Below, in pieces: positions 20,897 through 30,443 of a stretch of 37,508 nt of DNA (the first letter of the stretch is position 1; each line of letters starts with the position of its first letter). Below the pieces are notes generated by a model. The model was not told where the DNA came from. It saw only the letters and a program-made list of their open reading frames with translations, and searched no databases. The DNA lies in NCBI GenBank assembly GCA_039183635.1, contig JBCDBL010000022.1, positions 1 through 37,508 on the forward strand. The letters run 5' to 3'. The DNA is from JBCDBL01 sp039183635. GTDB taxonomy: Bacteria > Pseudomonadota > Alphaproteobacteria > Caulobacterales > Parvularculaceae. The translations under genes were made by a program, and so were the position numbers.

Positions 20897-23311
20897 TTAT
20901 ACGTCGAGTTCCGCCGCTAAGGCGTTGTCTTGAATAAACTCTCGCCGCGGTTCGACAATGTCGCCCATGAGCTTTGAGAAGATGTCGTCAGCCTCGTCAG
21001 CCTCACGGATTTTCACTTGCAACAAAGAACGCACATTGTCGTCCAGCGTTGTCTCCCATAATTGATCCGGGTTCATCTCGCCGAGCCCCTTATAGCGCTG
21101 CATTTTCAGGTCCTTCGCCCCGGCGGCGCGCACAGCGGCGAGCAATGCACTTGGAGCGTAAACGCTTTCCGCTTTGTCCTTACGCATAATCTGCGCCGGC
21201 GCGGCGAATGTCTCCTCAAACGGCGCAACAGCCTTGCTCAAGCGTTTCGCATCGCCGCTTGTCAGCAGTTCCACATCAAAACGATGGGCTTCACTGACGC
21301 CGCGGACCTCTCGAGTAAAGACGAAACCGCCCTCCCCGTCGAGCACGCCTTCCCAATTACGTTCCATTTCCTCCGCCAGCTGATTGAAACGATCTGCAAC
21401 TTTTTGGGCGAGGGCCGCGCCGGCGGCGCCATCCGGCGCCTCTGCGCCAAGGGCCCCGGCCAAGGCCGCCTGCTCCACCAAAGCGGCGGGGTATTTCGAA
21501 GGAAAAGCGGACAAAACGGATTTCGCCGACCGGGCGGATTCCAGAAGAGCTCGCAAATCATCGCCGCCCCGTTGGTCCCCGCCAGCCGTCGTAAGGGTTA
21601 CGCCGTCCAAACCTTGCTCGATCAGGTAATCCTCAAGCTCGCTCTCGTCCAGAAGATAACGCTCCGATTTGCCGCGGCTCACCTTATAGAGCGGCGGCTG
21701 GGCGATATAGAGATGGCCACGCTCCACCAATTCCGGCATCTGACGGTAAAAGAAGGTAAGCAACAGCGTACGAATGTGGGCGCCGTCAACGTCGGCGTCT
21801 GTCATGATGATGATTTTGTGATACCGTAACTTATCCGGATCGAAATCATCCCGGCCTACTCCCGTGCCCAAAGCCGTAATCAGAGTGCCGATTTCCTGGG
21901 ACGAGAGCATTTTATCAAACCGGGCGCGCTCCACGTTCAGGATTTTACCACGAAGCGGCAACACTGCCTGGTTTTCCCGGTTACGGGCCTGCTTGGCGGA
22001 GCCGCCGGCGGAGTCGCCCTCGACGATAAAAAGCTCGGATTTGGACGGATCGCGCTCCTGGCAATCGGCGAGCTTGCCCGGCAAGGAGGCGATATCGAGC
22101 GCCCCCTTACGGCGGGTCAGCTCCCGGGCTTTGCGCGCCGCCTCTCTGGCGGCGGCGGCCTCCACCACCTTTTGAACGACGCGTTTCGCCTCACCGGGGT
22201 TTTCCTCAAACCATTGGCCAAGCTGCTCGTTGACGACGCTTTCCACCACAGGCCGAACTTCGGATGAAACGAGTTTATCTTTCGTCTGGGAACTGAATTT
22301 TGGGTCCGGCACTTTTACCGACAATATACAGGTGAGCCCTTCACGCGCATCGTCGCCGGTAAGCGACACTTTTTCCTTTTTCGACAGGCCTGAGGATTGC
22401 GCGTACCCGTTCACGACACGCGTCAACGCGCCGCGGAAACCGGCCAGATGCGTGCCGCCGTCCCTTTGGGGAATATTGTTGGTAAAGCATAAGACTTTTT
22501 CGTGATAGCCGTCGTTCCACCACATTGCGACATCGACAGCAACGCCGTCGCGCTCCGCAGTGAAGCTCACCGGCGCGTCGATCAGCGGGGCTTTGGCCTT
22601 GTCGAGGAACTGGACAAACGCCTCAAGGCCGCCTTCATAGACAAGATCGTCCTGGCGCGGCTCCACATGGCGCTTGTCGGACAACAGGATACGAACGCCG
22701 GAGTTCAAAAACGCCAGCTCGCGCAAGCGGTGCAACAAAGTATCGTAATCGAACTCCGTCATGGAGAAAGTTTCAGCCGACGGGAGAAACGTCACCTGGG
22801 TGCCCGTTCCATCCGCATCGCCAACGACCTCAAGAGGCGCGACAGACTCGCCGTGCTCAAAGCGCATTTGGTGGGCCTTGCCGCCGCGCTCGATTTTGAG
22901 TTCAAGCCAATTGGACAGCGCATTAACAACCGAAACGCCGACTCCGTGAAGGCCGCCTGAGACTTTATAGGAATTCTGATCAAATTTCCCGCCCGCGTGC
23001 AGCTGCGTCATAATCACTTCGGCGGCGGACACCCCTTCCTCCTCATGGATCTCCGTAGGGATGCCGCGTCCATTGTCATGAACTGTGACAGAACCGTCGT
23101 CGTTGAGAACAACTTCCACCTTGTCGGCATGCCCGGCCAGCGCCTCGTCGATGGCGTTGTCCACCACCTCGTACACCATGTGATGAAGACCGGACCCGTC
23201 ATCCGTGTCGCCAATATACATACCCGGGCGTTTGCGCACCGCATCAAGCCCCTTCAAGACCTTGATCGATTGGGCGCCGTACTCTTCGCCGGAAGCGTTT
23301 TCGTTGCTCAT
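20897..23311 (-). CDS. gyrB: DNA gyrase subunit B
   Basis: An 804-residue type IIA topoisomerase subunit that, with GyrA, adds negative supercoils using ATP. The GHKL ATPase domain has RKRPGMYIGDT (26-36) and EVVDNAIDEA (48-57); the transducer follows; the TOPRIM domain shows EGDSAGGSAK (about 430) and TDADVDGAHIRTLLLTF (about 505), and the C-terminus has the QRYKGLGEMNPDQLWETT segment. ATG 23311 is preferred to an extended frame from 23395 because the family start aligns there; ATG 23320 is also possible. It is the last of dnaA-dnaN-recF-gyrB, 28 bases after recF. Confidence 0.96.
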   Translation of the reverse strand: MSNENASGEEYGAQSIKVLKGLDAVRKRPGMYIGDTDDGSGLHHMVYEVVDNAIDEALAGHADKVEVVLNDDGSVTVHDNGRGIPTEIHEEEGVSAAEVIMTQLHAGGKFDQNSYKVSGGLHGVGVSVVNALSNWLELKIERGGKAHQMRFEHGESVAPLEVVGDADGTGTQVTFLPSAETFSMTEFDYDTLLHRLRELAFLNSGVRILLSDKRHVEPRQDDLVYEGGLEAFVQFLDKAKAPLIDAPVSFTAERDGVAVDVAMWWNDGYHEKVLCFTNNIPQRDGGTHLAGFRGALTRVVNGYAQSSGLSKKEKVSLTGDDAREGLTCILSVKVPDPKFSSQTKDKLVSSEVRPVVESVVNEQLGQWFEENPGEAKRVVQKVVEAAAAREAARKARELTRRKGALDIASLPGKLADCQERDPSKSELFIVEGDSAGGSAKQARNRENQAVLPLRGKILNVERARFDKMLSSQEIGTLITALGTGVGRDDFDPDKLRYHKIIIMTDADVDGAHIRTLLLTFFYRQMPELVERGHLYIAQPPLYKVSRGKSERYLLDESELEDYLIEQGLDGVTLTTAGGDQRGGDDLRALLESARSAKSVLSAFPSKYPAALVEQAALAGALGAEAPDGAAGAALAQKVADRFNQLAEEMERNWEGVLDGEGGFVFTREVRGVSEAHRFDVELLTSGDAKRLSKAVAPFEETFAAPAQIMRKDKAESVYAPSALLAAVRAAGAKDLKMQRYKGLGEMNPDQLWETTLDDNVRSLLQVKIREADEADDIFSKLMGDIVEPRREFIQDNALAAELDV

Positions 23312-23339
23312 ACCGTCCATTCCGTACTCATTCTTAATT

Positions 23340-24545
23340 TTATGCGAGGGCGCGGGCTGCGCCATCCTTGATTTCAAACCGTTGGGCGCGCACACCCCAA
23401 GCCTCGAACAGGTTTTCGTCCGTGCCCGTCATCCAGGCCTGTAAGCCGAGGGCTTCGAGCCGGTCGAACAAAGCCGCGCGCCGCATATCGTCCAGATGCG
23501 CACCGATCTCATCAAGCAACAGCAGCAAAGGCGCGCCGCCAGGCGCCGCAGCCAGCGCCTGGGCGTTCGCCAGAACAAGACCGACCAGCAGCGCCTTTTG
23601 CTCGCCTGTGGAGCACAGGCGCGCCTCCTGGTCCTTGGCGCGGTGGCGCACCAGAAGGTCGCTGCGATGCGGCCCGTCAAGCGCGCGTCCGGCTTCAGCA
23701 TCCCGGCGCCGCATGTCGGCGAGACGCGCAGCGAAGGCGTCTTCCACATCCGCAGCAGCATCCTCCGCAAGAGCCTCTTCCAAACGCCCTTCCAAAGCGA
23801 TGTCGGCGGCGGGAAACGGTCCTTCCTCCGCACCGATGGCGGCCTCTTGAGCCGCGAAAAGGCGCGCCGTCATCTCGGCCCGGGCGGCGGCGACGGCGAC
23901 GCCAGCCTCCGCCATTTGCGCCTCCAGAGCCGCCAGCCAGCGATCGTCGCGCACGCCGTCGTTCAGTAGCCTTTGACGCTCGCGCATCGCTTTTTCATAG
24001 GACGACGCAGCGGTTCCGTGAGCCGGATCGTGGGCAAGCGCCATGCGATCGAGGAACCGTCGCCGCTCCGACGCCCCATCCGTGAACAGACGATCCATCG
24101 CCGGTGTCAGCCAAAGAGGGCGCACATACTCCCCAAGGGCGCCAGGCCCCCTGGCCGTCGCGCCGTCGATGCGCGTGATGCGGCGCTCGTTCGAAGGGTC
24201 TGGCACGCCGACGCCCGCTTGCGTCTCACCGGCATTCCCTGAAAGCGTCGCCGACACGCCCCAGCCGCCGGCGCCGCCCTGACGCGGCAGCTCGGCGAAC
24301 TTCGCCCGGCGCAGGCCGCGACCCGGACCAAGAAGCGAGAGGGCCTCCAGAATATTCGTCTTGCCCGCGCCGTTCGGCCCCACCAAAACCACCGAGCGAG
24401 TGTCAGTTTCCAGACGCAAGGACGCATAGGATCGAAAATCCGTAAGCGTTAGCGCGCTGACAGCAACACGGCCGGCGGCGCGCACACTGGCGTCCGGCGC
24501 GGCGCCGACCTGTGGAGCATCCTGTAGGCCCGGCGAATCTGACAT
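23340..24545 (-). CDS. recF: DNA replication/repair protein RecF
   Basis: A 401-residue SMC-like ATPase that helps load RecA at gaps. Walker A is GPNGAGKTN (about 56-64), the signature region is CSTGEQKALLVGL, and Walker B is LLLLLDEIGAHLD. The core starts at VAVSALTLTDFRSY, about 30 residues in. The start is uncertain: ATG 24545 or 24563 both give plausible proteins with weak ribosome sites, and a frame to 24680 seems too long. It lies between dnaN and gyrB, as in many bacteria. Confidence 0.92.
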   Translation of the reverse strand: MSDSPGLQDAPQVGAAPDASVRAAGRVAVSALTLTDFRSYASLRLETDTRSVVLVGPNGAGKTNILEALSLLGPGRGLRRAKFAELPRQGGAGGWGVSATLSGNAGETQAGVGVPDPSNERRITRIDGATARGPGALGEYVRPLWLTPAMDRLFTDGASERRRFLDRMALAHDPAHGTAASSYEKAMRERQRLLNDGVRDDRWLAALEAQMAEAGVAVAAARAEMTARLFAAQEAAIGAEEGPFPAADIALEGRLEEALAEDAAADVEDAFAARLADMRRRDAEAGRALDGPHRSDLLVRHRAKDQEARLCSTGEQKALLVGLVLANAQALAAAPGGAPLLLLLDEIGAHLDDMRRAALFDRLEALGLQAWMTGTDENLFEAWGVRAQRFEIKDGAARALA

Positions 24546-24714
24546 TGTCGCTTGCAAGGTCATGCTTCGTGTCACGTATGTTCTTTCCAACAGCTCATCC
24601 CGGACACGCCGCATCACGGCCGGTATACTGAGCACCCTCAATCCGTTGGGTGAAATCTCCGCCTTCACGATAGAACACACGGCAAAGCAGCAACTTCAGT
24701 CCGTCGGCGCCGCC

Positions 24715-25833
24715 TTACACCCGCATCGGCATTAAAACATAAAGCGCCCTCGGATCTTCTTCATCGAGGATCAACGTGGGCGATGCGGAGTCGGCGAATT
24801 TGAAGGTTGACGTTGCGCCATCGACTTCTTTCGCCACATCCATAAGATAACGGGCGTTAAACCCGATTTCGATGGCTTCGGCGCCATACTCTACGGATAG
24901 CTCTTCTAAAGCGCTGCCGCTCTCAGGATTGTTTACGGCGAGACGCAAACGATCCGCTTCCATCGCAAGTTTCACCGAACGCGTTTTTTCAGCCGAAACA
25001 GTGGAAACGCGATCAACCGCGCTTATGAAATCGGCGTTCTCCACTTTCATCATTTTATCGTTTCCCGAGGGGATCACCCGTTCATAATCGGGAAACGTCC
25101 CGTCAATGAGCTTTGAGGTGAGCACAACATTATCGAATGCGAAACGAATCTTCGCATCGGACACCGCAACGCTCACCGTATCGCCAGCGTCCTCCAACAG
25201 TCGGCGCAGTTCGCCAATCGCCTTGCGCGGCGCTATGACGCCGGGCATGTCCGCAGCGCCGTCGGGCAAATCGGCGTCGACCCTGGCGAGACGATGACCG
25301 TCCGTGGCGACAGCACGTAAAGACGGCGTTCCACCCTGCAGATAAGGGTGCAAATAGATGCCGTTCAGGTAGTAGCGCGTCTCTTCGGTAGAAATCGCAA
25401 ACCGGGTCTTGTCGATCAAACGCTTCAACTCCGCCGCCGGCGCTGCGAATTGTACGCCCAGATCATCGGCGTCCATGGTGGGAAAATCGTCGTTCGGCAA
25501 AACAGCAAGGGAAAAATCCGACCGGCCTGCGGCGAGCTTCAATCGCGCCTCGCCCGCAACAAGCTCCAAACGCACTTGCGCGCCCTCCGGCAACCGGCGG
25601 ACGATTTCGTAGAGCGTATGGGCCGACGTTGTGGCCGCACCGGGCTCCGCCACATCGGCCGGGGCCGTTTCTGAAATTTCCATATCGAGGTCGGTGGCGG
25701 TCAAACCCAACTGACCGCCCTCGGCGTTCAGAAGCACATTGGATAAAATCGGAATTGTGTTGCGCCGCTCGACAACGCTTTGGACATGACTGAGGGCTTT
25801 TAGGAAAACCGAACGTTCAATGGTGACTTTCAT
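24715..25833 (-). CDS. dnaN: DNA polymerase III sliding clamp
   Basis: A 372-residue beta clamp, of family-standard length, with the usual three repeated domains. It has the characteristic start MKVTIERSVFLKALSHVQSV and ERRNTIPILSNVLL, the DGTFPDYERVIP segment in the second half and the C-terminal YVLMPMRV. It encircles DNA and tethers the polymerase. It starts 299 bases after dnaA, with a terminator-like hairpin in the gap, and precedes recF by about 150-170 bases. Confidence 0.96.
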   Translation of the reverse strand: MKVTIERSVFLKALSHVQSVVERRNTIPILSNVLLNAEGGQLGLTATDLDMEISETAPADVAEPGAATTSAHTLYEIVRRLPEGAQVRLELVAGEARLKLAAGRSDFSLAVLPNDDFPTMDADDLGVQFAAPAAELKRLIDKTRFAISTEETRYYLNGIYLHPYLQGGTPSLRAVATDGHRLARVDADLPDGAADMPGVIAPRKAIGELRRLLEDAGDTVSVAVSDAKIRFAFDNVVLTSKLIDGTFPDYERVIPSGNDKMMKVENADFISAVDRVSTVSAEKTRSVKLAMEADRLRLAVNNPESGSALEELSVEYGAEAIEIGFNARYLMDVAKEVDGATSTFKFADSASPTLILDEEDPRALYVLMPMRV

Positions 25834-25880
25834 CGCAAAACATCAATCCGTATGACCGCTTGGAGGCGGTGCGTGCGTCT

Positions 25881-25905
25881 AAAAGCGCCGGCCGCGACCC
25901 GGCGC
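25881..25905 (-). terminator. Hairpin and T-run between dnaA and dnaN
   Basis: On the minus strand GCGCCGG (25905-25899), a 7-base loop and CCGGCGC (25891-25885) are followed by TTTT (25884-25881). It is a short but GC-rich intrinsic terminator or attenuator, ending 47 bases before the dnaN start codon. The 299-base dnaA-dnaN gap (25834-26132) holds no gene; a TATACT on the minus strand near 26034-26039 may be a dnaN -10 element, lying upstream of the hairpin. Confidence 0.5.
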
Positions 25906-26132
25906 ACGGTAAAATCCGAGGAATGAAACACGCCGGGCGGAAGCGAAATGCGTTGCCCCCGGAAGGGGCCGGCAGCGCCGCGCGAAGGGGCTTAAAGGCC
26001 GAAATGAGTCGCGCGAATCTCGGGAAATCAAGTATATCAAAGGTGCAGTCCGCCGCCACTAAAAAAGAGCAAATACGAAGGCGGAACGGCCACATCAAGA
26101 CTTTGAAAAATATATATAATTTAGCCGGCGCT

Positions 26133-27578
26133 TCAGGTCAGCAGCAACCGCTGTAAAACGTCGACATCCTCCGCCATGGAACGGTCGTCTTTGATAAGTT
26201 TTTCAACTTTACGCACGGCGTACATGACTGTCGTATGATCCCGACCGCCAAAGTGCCGACCGATCTCCGGCAGAGAAGCTGTCGTAATTGTTTTCGCCAA
26301 ATACATCGCCACCTGGCGAGGGCGCGTTACGTCTTTGGTACGCCGAGCAGATGTGAGATCGGCTTCTTTTTTCTTATAGTAAAGCGCTGTCTGCCGGCGG
26401 ATCTCCGTCACAGTCACCTGACGCTCATGGGCGCGTAAATGGTCATGCAGCAACTCCTGAGCGAGCTCAAGCGTCACCTCGCCGCGGAAAAAGATGGCGT
26501 GCGCTACAATCTTGTTGAGCGCCCCTTCCAGCTCCCGCGCATTTGACTGGATTTTATGGGAGATGAACTCAAGAACTTTCTGGGGAACGTCCAAAGAAGG
26601 ATTATCCGCAAGATGCAACGCAAGCTTGCTTCTCAATATGCCAAGACGCAGCTCGTAATCGGCTGTGTGAATATCGGCGGTCAGCCCCCACCCCAAACGA
26701 TTGCGTATCCGCGCCTGAACGCCGACATCGCTTAGATCGTTCGGCGCGCGATCAGCAGATATTATGATCTGACGGCCCTGGTCGATGAGGGCGTTCAATG
26801 TGTGAAAGAACTCTTCCTGAGTTGAGTCCTTACCGCCGAAAAATTGAACGTCGTCGACCATTAAGACATCCAATGTTCGAAACTGCTGCTTGAATGACAA
26901 CGTGTCGCGAAACCTGAGCGCATTGATGAATTCATTCATAAAGCGTTCAGCAGACAAATATAATACACGGCGCTTTGGGTCTTTGCGACGGATCTCCCAG
27001 GCGACCGCGTTCATCAGGTGGGTCTTGCCCATGCCTGAAACGCCGTAAAGATATAACGGATTAAATGAGACGACATCGCTTTCAGCGACCCTTTTGGCCG
27101 CCGCGTAGGCAAGCTCGTTCGACTTGCCGACAACAAAATTCTCGAACGTCGCACGATCGTCTAACGGCGTGGATAACGCATCGATATCGAAACGTTCAGG
27201 CAGTTTTGCAACTTTATCACCGCCCTTAACCTCACGGGATGCTTCATCGGCGTGCGGCGTTCGTTCAATTTCAGCCTGTTCAGACCGCGGGGCGACAGTA
27301 ATATCGATTTTATGAACGCCGGGATTCTGTTCACGCCACATCGCCAGAAGCGGCGTTTCATATTCGCTTAAAACCCAATCCCGATTTATCCGTTTCGGCG
27401 CCGTCAGGTGCGCCACCTCCCCATCGACACGCAAAAGACGCAAGCCGTCGAACCATGACGAGAACGTGGCGGGACCGTAACGCCGACGCAAAGCATCCCG
27501 AACGCCGCTCCAGGCCTGAGCGTCCTGCGCATTAAGGCTCTCGCCGCCCGGCCCGCCGCCATATGAAGAACTCGTCAT
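26133..27578 (-). CDS. dnaA: Chromosomal replication initiator DnaA
   Basis: A 481-residue AAA+ protein that opens the replication origin. Domain I begins at about residue 15 (AWSGVRDALRRRYG), Walker A is YGVSGMGKTHLMNA, Walker B is VLMVDDVQFF, sensor 2 sits in NARELEGALNK, and domain IV ends with the DNA-binding GGRDHTTVMYAVRKVEKL. ATG 27578 is preferred over longer frames (27593, 27626) because GGGG lies 9 bases upstream. It is transcribed towards dnaN and shares its strand with rpsT, ech and mutM upstream. Confidence 0.96.
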   Translation of the reverse strand: MTSSSYGGGPGGESLNAQDAQAWSGVRDALRRRYGPATFSSWFDGLRLLRVDGEVAHLTAPKRINRDWVLSEYETPLLAMWREQNPGVHKIDITVAPRSEQAEIERTPHADEASREVKGGDKVAKLPERFDIDALSTPLDDRATFENFVVGKSNELAYAAAKRVAESDVVSFNPLYLYGVSGMGKTHLMNAVAWEIRRKDPKRRVLYLSAERFMNEFINALRFRDTLSFKQQFRTLDVLMVDDVQFFGGKDSTQEEFFHTLNALIDQGRQIIISADRAPNDLSDVGVQARIRNRLGWGLTADIHTADYELRLGILRSKLALHLADNPSLDVPQKVLEFISHKIQSNARELEGALNKIVAHAIFFRGEVTLELAQELLHDHLRAHERQVTVTEIRRQTALYYKKKEADLTSARRTKDVTRPRQVAMYLAKTITTASLPEIGRHFGGRDHTTVMYAVRKVEKLIKDDRSMAEDVDVLQRLLLT

Positions 27579-28265
27579 AAACTTTAACCCCATGCACCGC
27601 TGCGCCGCGCTAAAAATAGCGATCACCTATGGACATAGCATCGCTAAATACGTCGCCAGCATGCCGAAAATAGTGGAACCTACGTGTAAGCATTATTCAT
27701 ACCTGCGCCAACGACAATTGCCGGTACGCCTTAAATAAGCACCATAATGTAAACGTTATTTTCGCGTTGAATGCTTGAGATATGGAAATATATATCCGCT
27801 TACAGATAATATAAGCTTTGGAAAAACTATCGTCCAGTTCATTTATTCCGCCCCATCGCAAAATTCTATGTAAGGTTAACCGCTCGCCATATTAGGTCAA
27901 CACATTTCAGCGTTGAAAACGCAACTTTTCAGGTAAATTGCTGCGACAGTTTCGCTTTTTTTCAGTTTATCTGTGCACGCAACAAAATCAGCATACCAAA
28001 AACACCGCACACCCCACAAAGGACAACGCGGCTACACTGGCCCGACATTATATGAAACTAAACTATGAGACGCCGTGTTTTTGATCCACAGCCTATGAAC
28101 ATAATATAATATATTCAGTGCGCGGTATGCAATAGTTTCAGATCATTTTTGTGACAAAAACATATAACAAGCATGACAAACGCGCCCGGGCAAAATTCGC
28201 TAACGGACGATACAACAAGCTGCGCCGGCAAACTTGGCGATAATGGGGAACGTCGTTGCGAAGCG
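27579..28265. other. Long AT-rich region between dnaA and rpsT
   Basis: A 687-base stretch with no gene. It is clearly richer in A and T than its flanks (for example 27775-27830 and 28095-28125). One near-match to the DnaA box, TGATCCACA (28082-28090), is present, and TTTTTGT-ACAAAAA forms a small hairpin at 28146-28160. It must contain the dnaA promoter and the rpsT 3' region. A single weak DnaA box is not enough to call it the origin. Confidence 0.45.
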
Positions 28266-28532
28266 CTATGCGCCGATCGCTTTTACACGCGCAGACAAAC
28301 GCGACAGTTTCCGCGCAACAGTGTTTTTGTGCATGACGCCTTTTGTAACAGCGCGGTGCAATTCAGGCTGGGCTTTACGGAGCGCCTCAGAAGCAGCCAT
28401 TTTATCGCCTGCGCCAATGGCCTCTTCGACTTTTCTTAAAAAAGTGCGCACGCGCGAACGCCGCGACTTATTCACTTCAGTCCGCCGCGCGATCTTGCGG
28501 ATCATTTTTTTAGCCGATGTCGTATTCGCCAT
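28266..28532 (-). CDS. rpsT: 30S ribosomal protein S20
   Basis: An 88-residue basic, helical protein that binds 16S rRNA early in 30S assembly. It has the typical start MANTTSAKKMIRKIARR and the C-terminal KNTVARKLSRLSARVKAI. A longer open frame to 28643 is rejected since the family start is at 28532. Position between ech and dnaA matches other alphaproteobacteria. Confidence 0.95.
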   Translation of the reverse strand: MANTTSAKKMIRKIARRTEVNKSRRSRVRTFLRKVEEAIGAGDKMAASEALRKAQPELHRAVTKGVMHKNTVARKLSRLSARVKAIGA

Positions 28533-28664
28533 GTATCCAAAAATCCTGTCAAAGCAGGCTGCAAACCCGCCGAAACACACCGCATGGGCGTTGTTTTTTT
28601 GTTCGAGGGAGCGGTATATACGCGCCGAAAAGAACCGCGTCAACGGCTTTCCACAAGGCGTTTG

Positions 28665-29438
28665 CTACTTATTTTTGAAACTTGGTTTACGCTTCTCAAC
28701 AAAGGCGGCCATGCCCTCTTTCTGGTCCTCGGTGGCGAACATCGCCTGAAAAAGCCGACGCTCAAACACAATGCCCTCCGACAGAGACGTCTCAAAGGCG
28801 CGGTTGACCGCTTCTTTCGTCATGCCGGCGATGGGCATGGACATGCCTGCGATTTTGCGGCCCGCCTCCTTGGCTGCATCCAGAAGATCGTCTTTGGGCA
28901 AGATTCGCGACACAAGACCGGCGCGTTCGGCCTCTTCGGCGTCCATCATTCGGCCGGTGAGGCACATCTCCATGGTTTTGGCCTTGCCGACGGCATGCGC
29001 CAGGCGTTGCGTGCCCCCCGCCCCCGGCATCACCCCGAGCGTGATCTCAGGCTGCCCGAATTTCGCCGTGTCAGAGGCCAAAATGAAATCGCACATCATG
29101 GCGATTTCACACCCGCCTCCAAGGGCGTAGCCGGAAACAGCTGCGATAACAGGCTTTTCAAACCGGGCGATCGCCTCCCAAACACCGACAAAGTCGGCGC
29201 GGCGCATCTCGATGAAGGTCTTATCCTTGATTTCCTTAATGTCCGCCCCTGCGGCGAACACCTTTTGGGAGCCGGTGAGCACCACGCAAGCAACGGAGTC
29301 GTCTGCGGCGTAAGCGGCGAGCGCATCGCGCACCTCCCCCATCATCTCTGCGTTAAGCGCGTTCATTGCATCCGGTCGGTTCAATGCGATGACCGCGACG
29401 CCGTCTTCGACGTCAACGAGTATGGTCTGATAAGCCAT
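28665..29438 (-). CDS. Enoyl-CoA hydratase
   Basis: A 257-residue crotonase-fold enzyme that hydrates trans-2-enoyl-CoA in fatty-acid oxidation. The oxyanion-hole segments are AAGADIKE (about 63-70) and SGYALGGGCEIAMMCD (about 101-116), and the two catalytic glutamates lie in GGGCEIA and GQPEITLGVMPGAGG. The match to short-chain enoyl-CoA hydratases (PaaF/FadB-type monofunctional) is close over the full length. It sits in the conserved mutM-ech-rpsT-dnaA order, 85 bases after mutM. Confidence 0.93.
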   Translation of the reverse strand: MAYQTILVDVEDGVAVIALNRPDAMNALNAEMMGEVRDALAAYAADDSVACVVLTGSQKVFAAGADIKEIKDKTFIEMRRADFVGVWEAIARFEKPVIAAVSGYALGGGCEIAMMCDFILASDTAKFGQPEITLGVMPGAGGTQRLAHAVGKAKTMEMCLTGRMMDAEEAERAGLVSRILPKDDLLDAAKEAGRKIAGMSMPIAGMTKEAVNRAFETSLSEGIVFERRLFQAMFATEDQKEGMAAFVEKRKPSFKNK

Positions 29439-29523
29439 GGGGATCTCCGAGCTTGCCTTGGCGGGTATTGAAAGGCCCCCTCATACGCCTCGCAGCTTCT
29501 GGGCGCCAGTCCCGATTTCACTG

Positions 29524-30378
29524 TCAACGCTGGCAAAAGCCGCAGTAAAAAGTCGACCGGCCGGACTGCACGATACGCTTTACCGGCGCCGCACATACAG
29601 GACAGGGCGCGCCTTCGCGGCCGTATACTTTAAAGGCGTGTTGAAAATACCCAAGGGCGCCGTCAACGTCGGCGTAGTCCCGTAACGACGAGCCGCCAGC
29701 CTCTATCGCTTCCATAAGAACAGCGCGCACTGCGGCGGCGATGCGCTCCGCCCGCGCTCCCGGCGTGCTGTTAGCCTTGCGACGCGGCGACACACCGGCG
29801 CGAAACAACGCCTCACACACATAAATATTGCCAAGCCCCGCGACCACGCGCTGGTCCAATAGCGCCGCTTTGATGGGGCTTGCCTTACCGCTAAGAGCCT
29901 CAGACAGGTACGCGCCGTTAAAACCGTTGCCTAAGGGCTCCGGCCCAAGGCCGGAGAGATGCCGGCTTTCATGCGCCGCTGCGGTGGGTAACAGATCCAT
30001 ATAACCGAACCGTCTCGGATCGGAATAAATAATGCGGGCGCCGCCTTCCATATGGAACACAACGTGATCATGCCCGCCGCCGCCGACATCGTGATGAAAC
30101 TTTCCAGGGCGCGCCGCTTCACCCCGCCCCATAATGGTGAACCGGCCCGACATGCCGAGATGGGCGATAAACGTCTCCCCCCCGTCGAGATCGGCCACGA
30201 GGTACTTTGCGCGTCGGCGCAGGGCGGTGACGCGTCGTCCTGAGAGACGCTTCGCAAAATTCTCCGGAAACGGAAACCTGAGATCCGGCCGCCTGGCCTC
30301 AACTTTCATAATGCGGCGGCCCTCCATAACGGGCTGAAGGCCGCGGAGAACGGTTTCAACTTCGGGAAGTTCGGGCAT
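29524..30378 (-). CDS. mutM: Formamidopyrimidine-DNA glycosylase
   Basis: A 284-residue base-excision repair enzyme that removes 8-oxoguanine and formamidopyrimidines and cuts the abasic site. The N-terminus PELPEVETV carries the catalytic Pro2 and Glu3; the H2TH region is around KAALLDQRVVAGLGNIYVCE; the C-terminal zinc finger is CPVC…CGFC at about 260-281, followed immediately by the end. Length and motifs are standard. Confidence 0.96.
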   Translation of the reverse strand: MPELPEVETVLRGLQPVMEGRRIMKVEARRPDLRFPFPENFAKRLSGRRVTALRRRAKYLVADLDGGETFIAHLGMSGRFTIMGRGEAARPGKFHHDVGGGGHDHVVFHMEGGARIIYSDPRRFGYMDLLPTAAAHESRHLSGLGPEPLGNGFNGAYLSEALSGKASPIKAALLDQRVVAGLGNIYVCEALFRAGVSPRRKANSTPGARAERIAAAVRAVLMEAIEAGGSSLRDYADVDGALGYFQHAFKVYGREGAPCPVCAAPVKRIVQSGRSTFYCGFCQR

Positions 30379-30443
30379 AGGGCGTAGCCGCTCCAGCGTA
30401 TCTCATCGATTTGCCGATATCATTCCGTTTCCCGCCACGCGAG

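Noticed and set aside
21062..21829. A 255-codon plus-strand frame
   Set aside because: Antisense to gyrB TOPRIM and C-terminal regions; no family motif or ribosome site.
27579..28265. Replication origin beside dnaA
   Set aside because: AT-rich, but only one DnaA-box near-match; in several alphaproteobacteria the origin is not next to dnaA. A skew plot of the full chromosome would decide.
28584..29471. A 295-codon plus-strand frame
   Set aside because: Antisense to the enoyl-CoA hydratase, which has full catalytic motifs.
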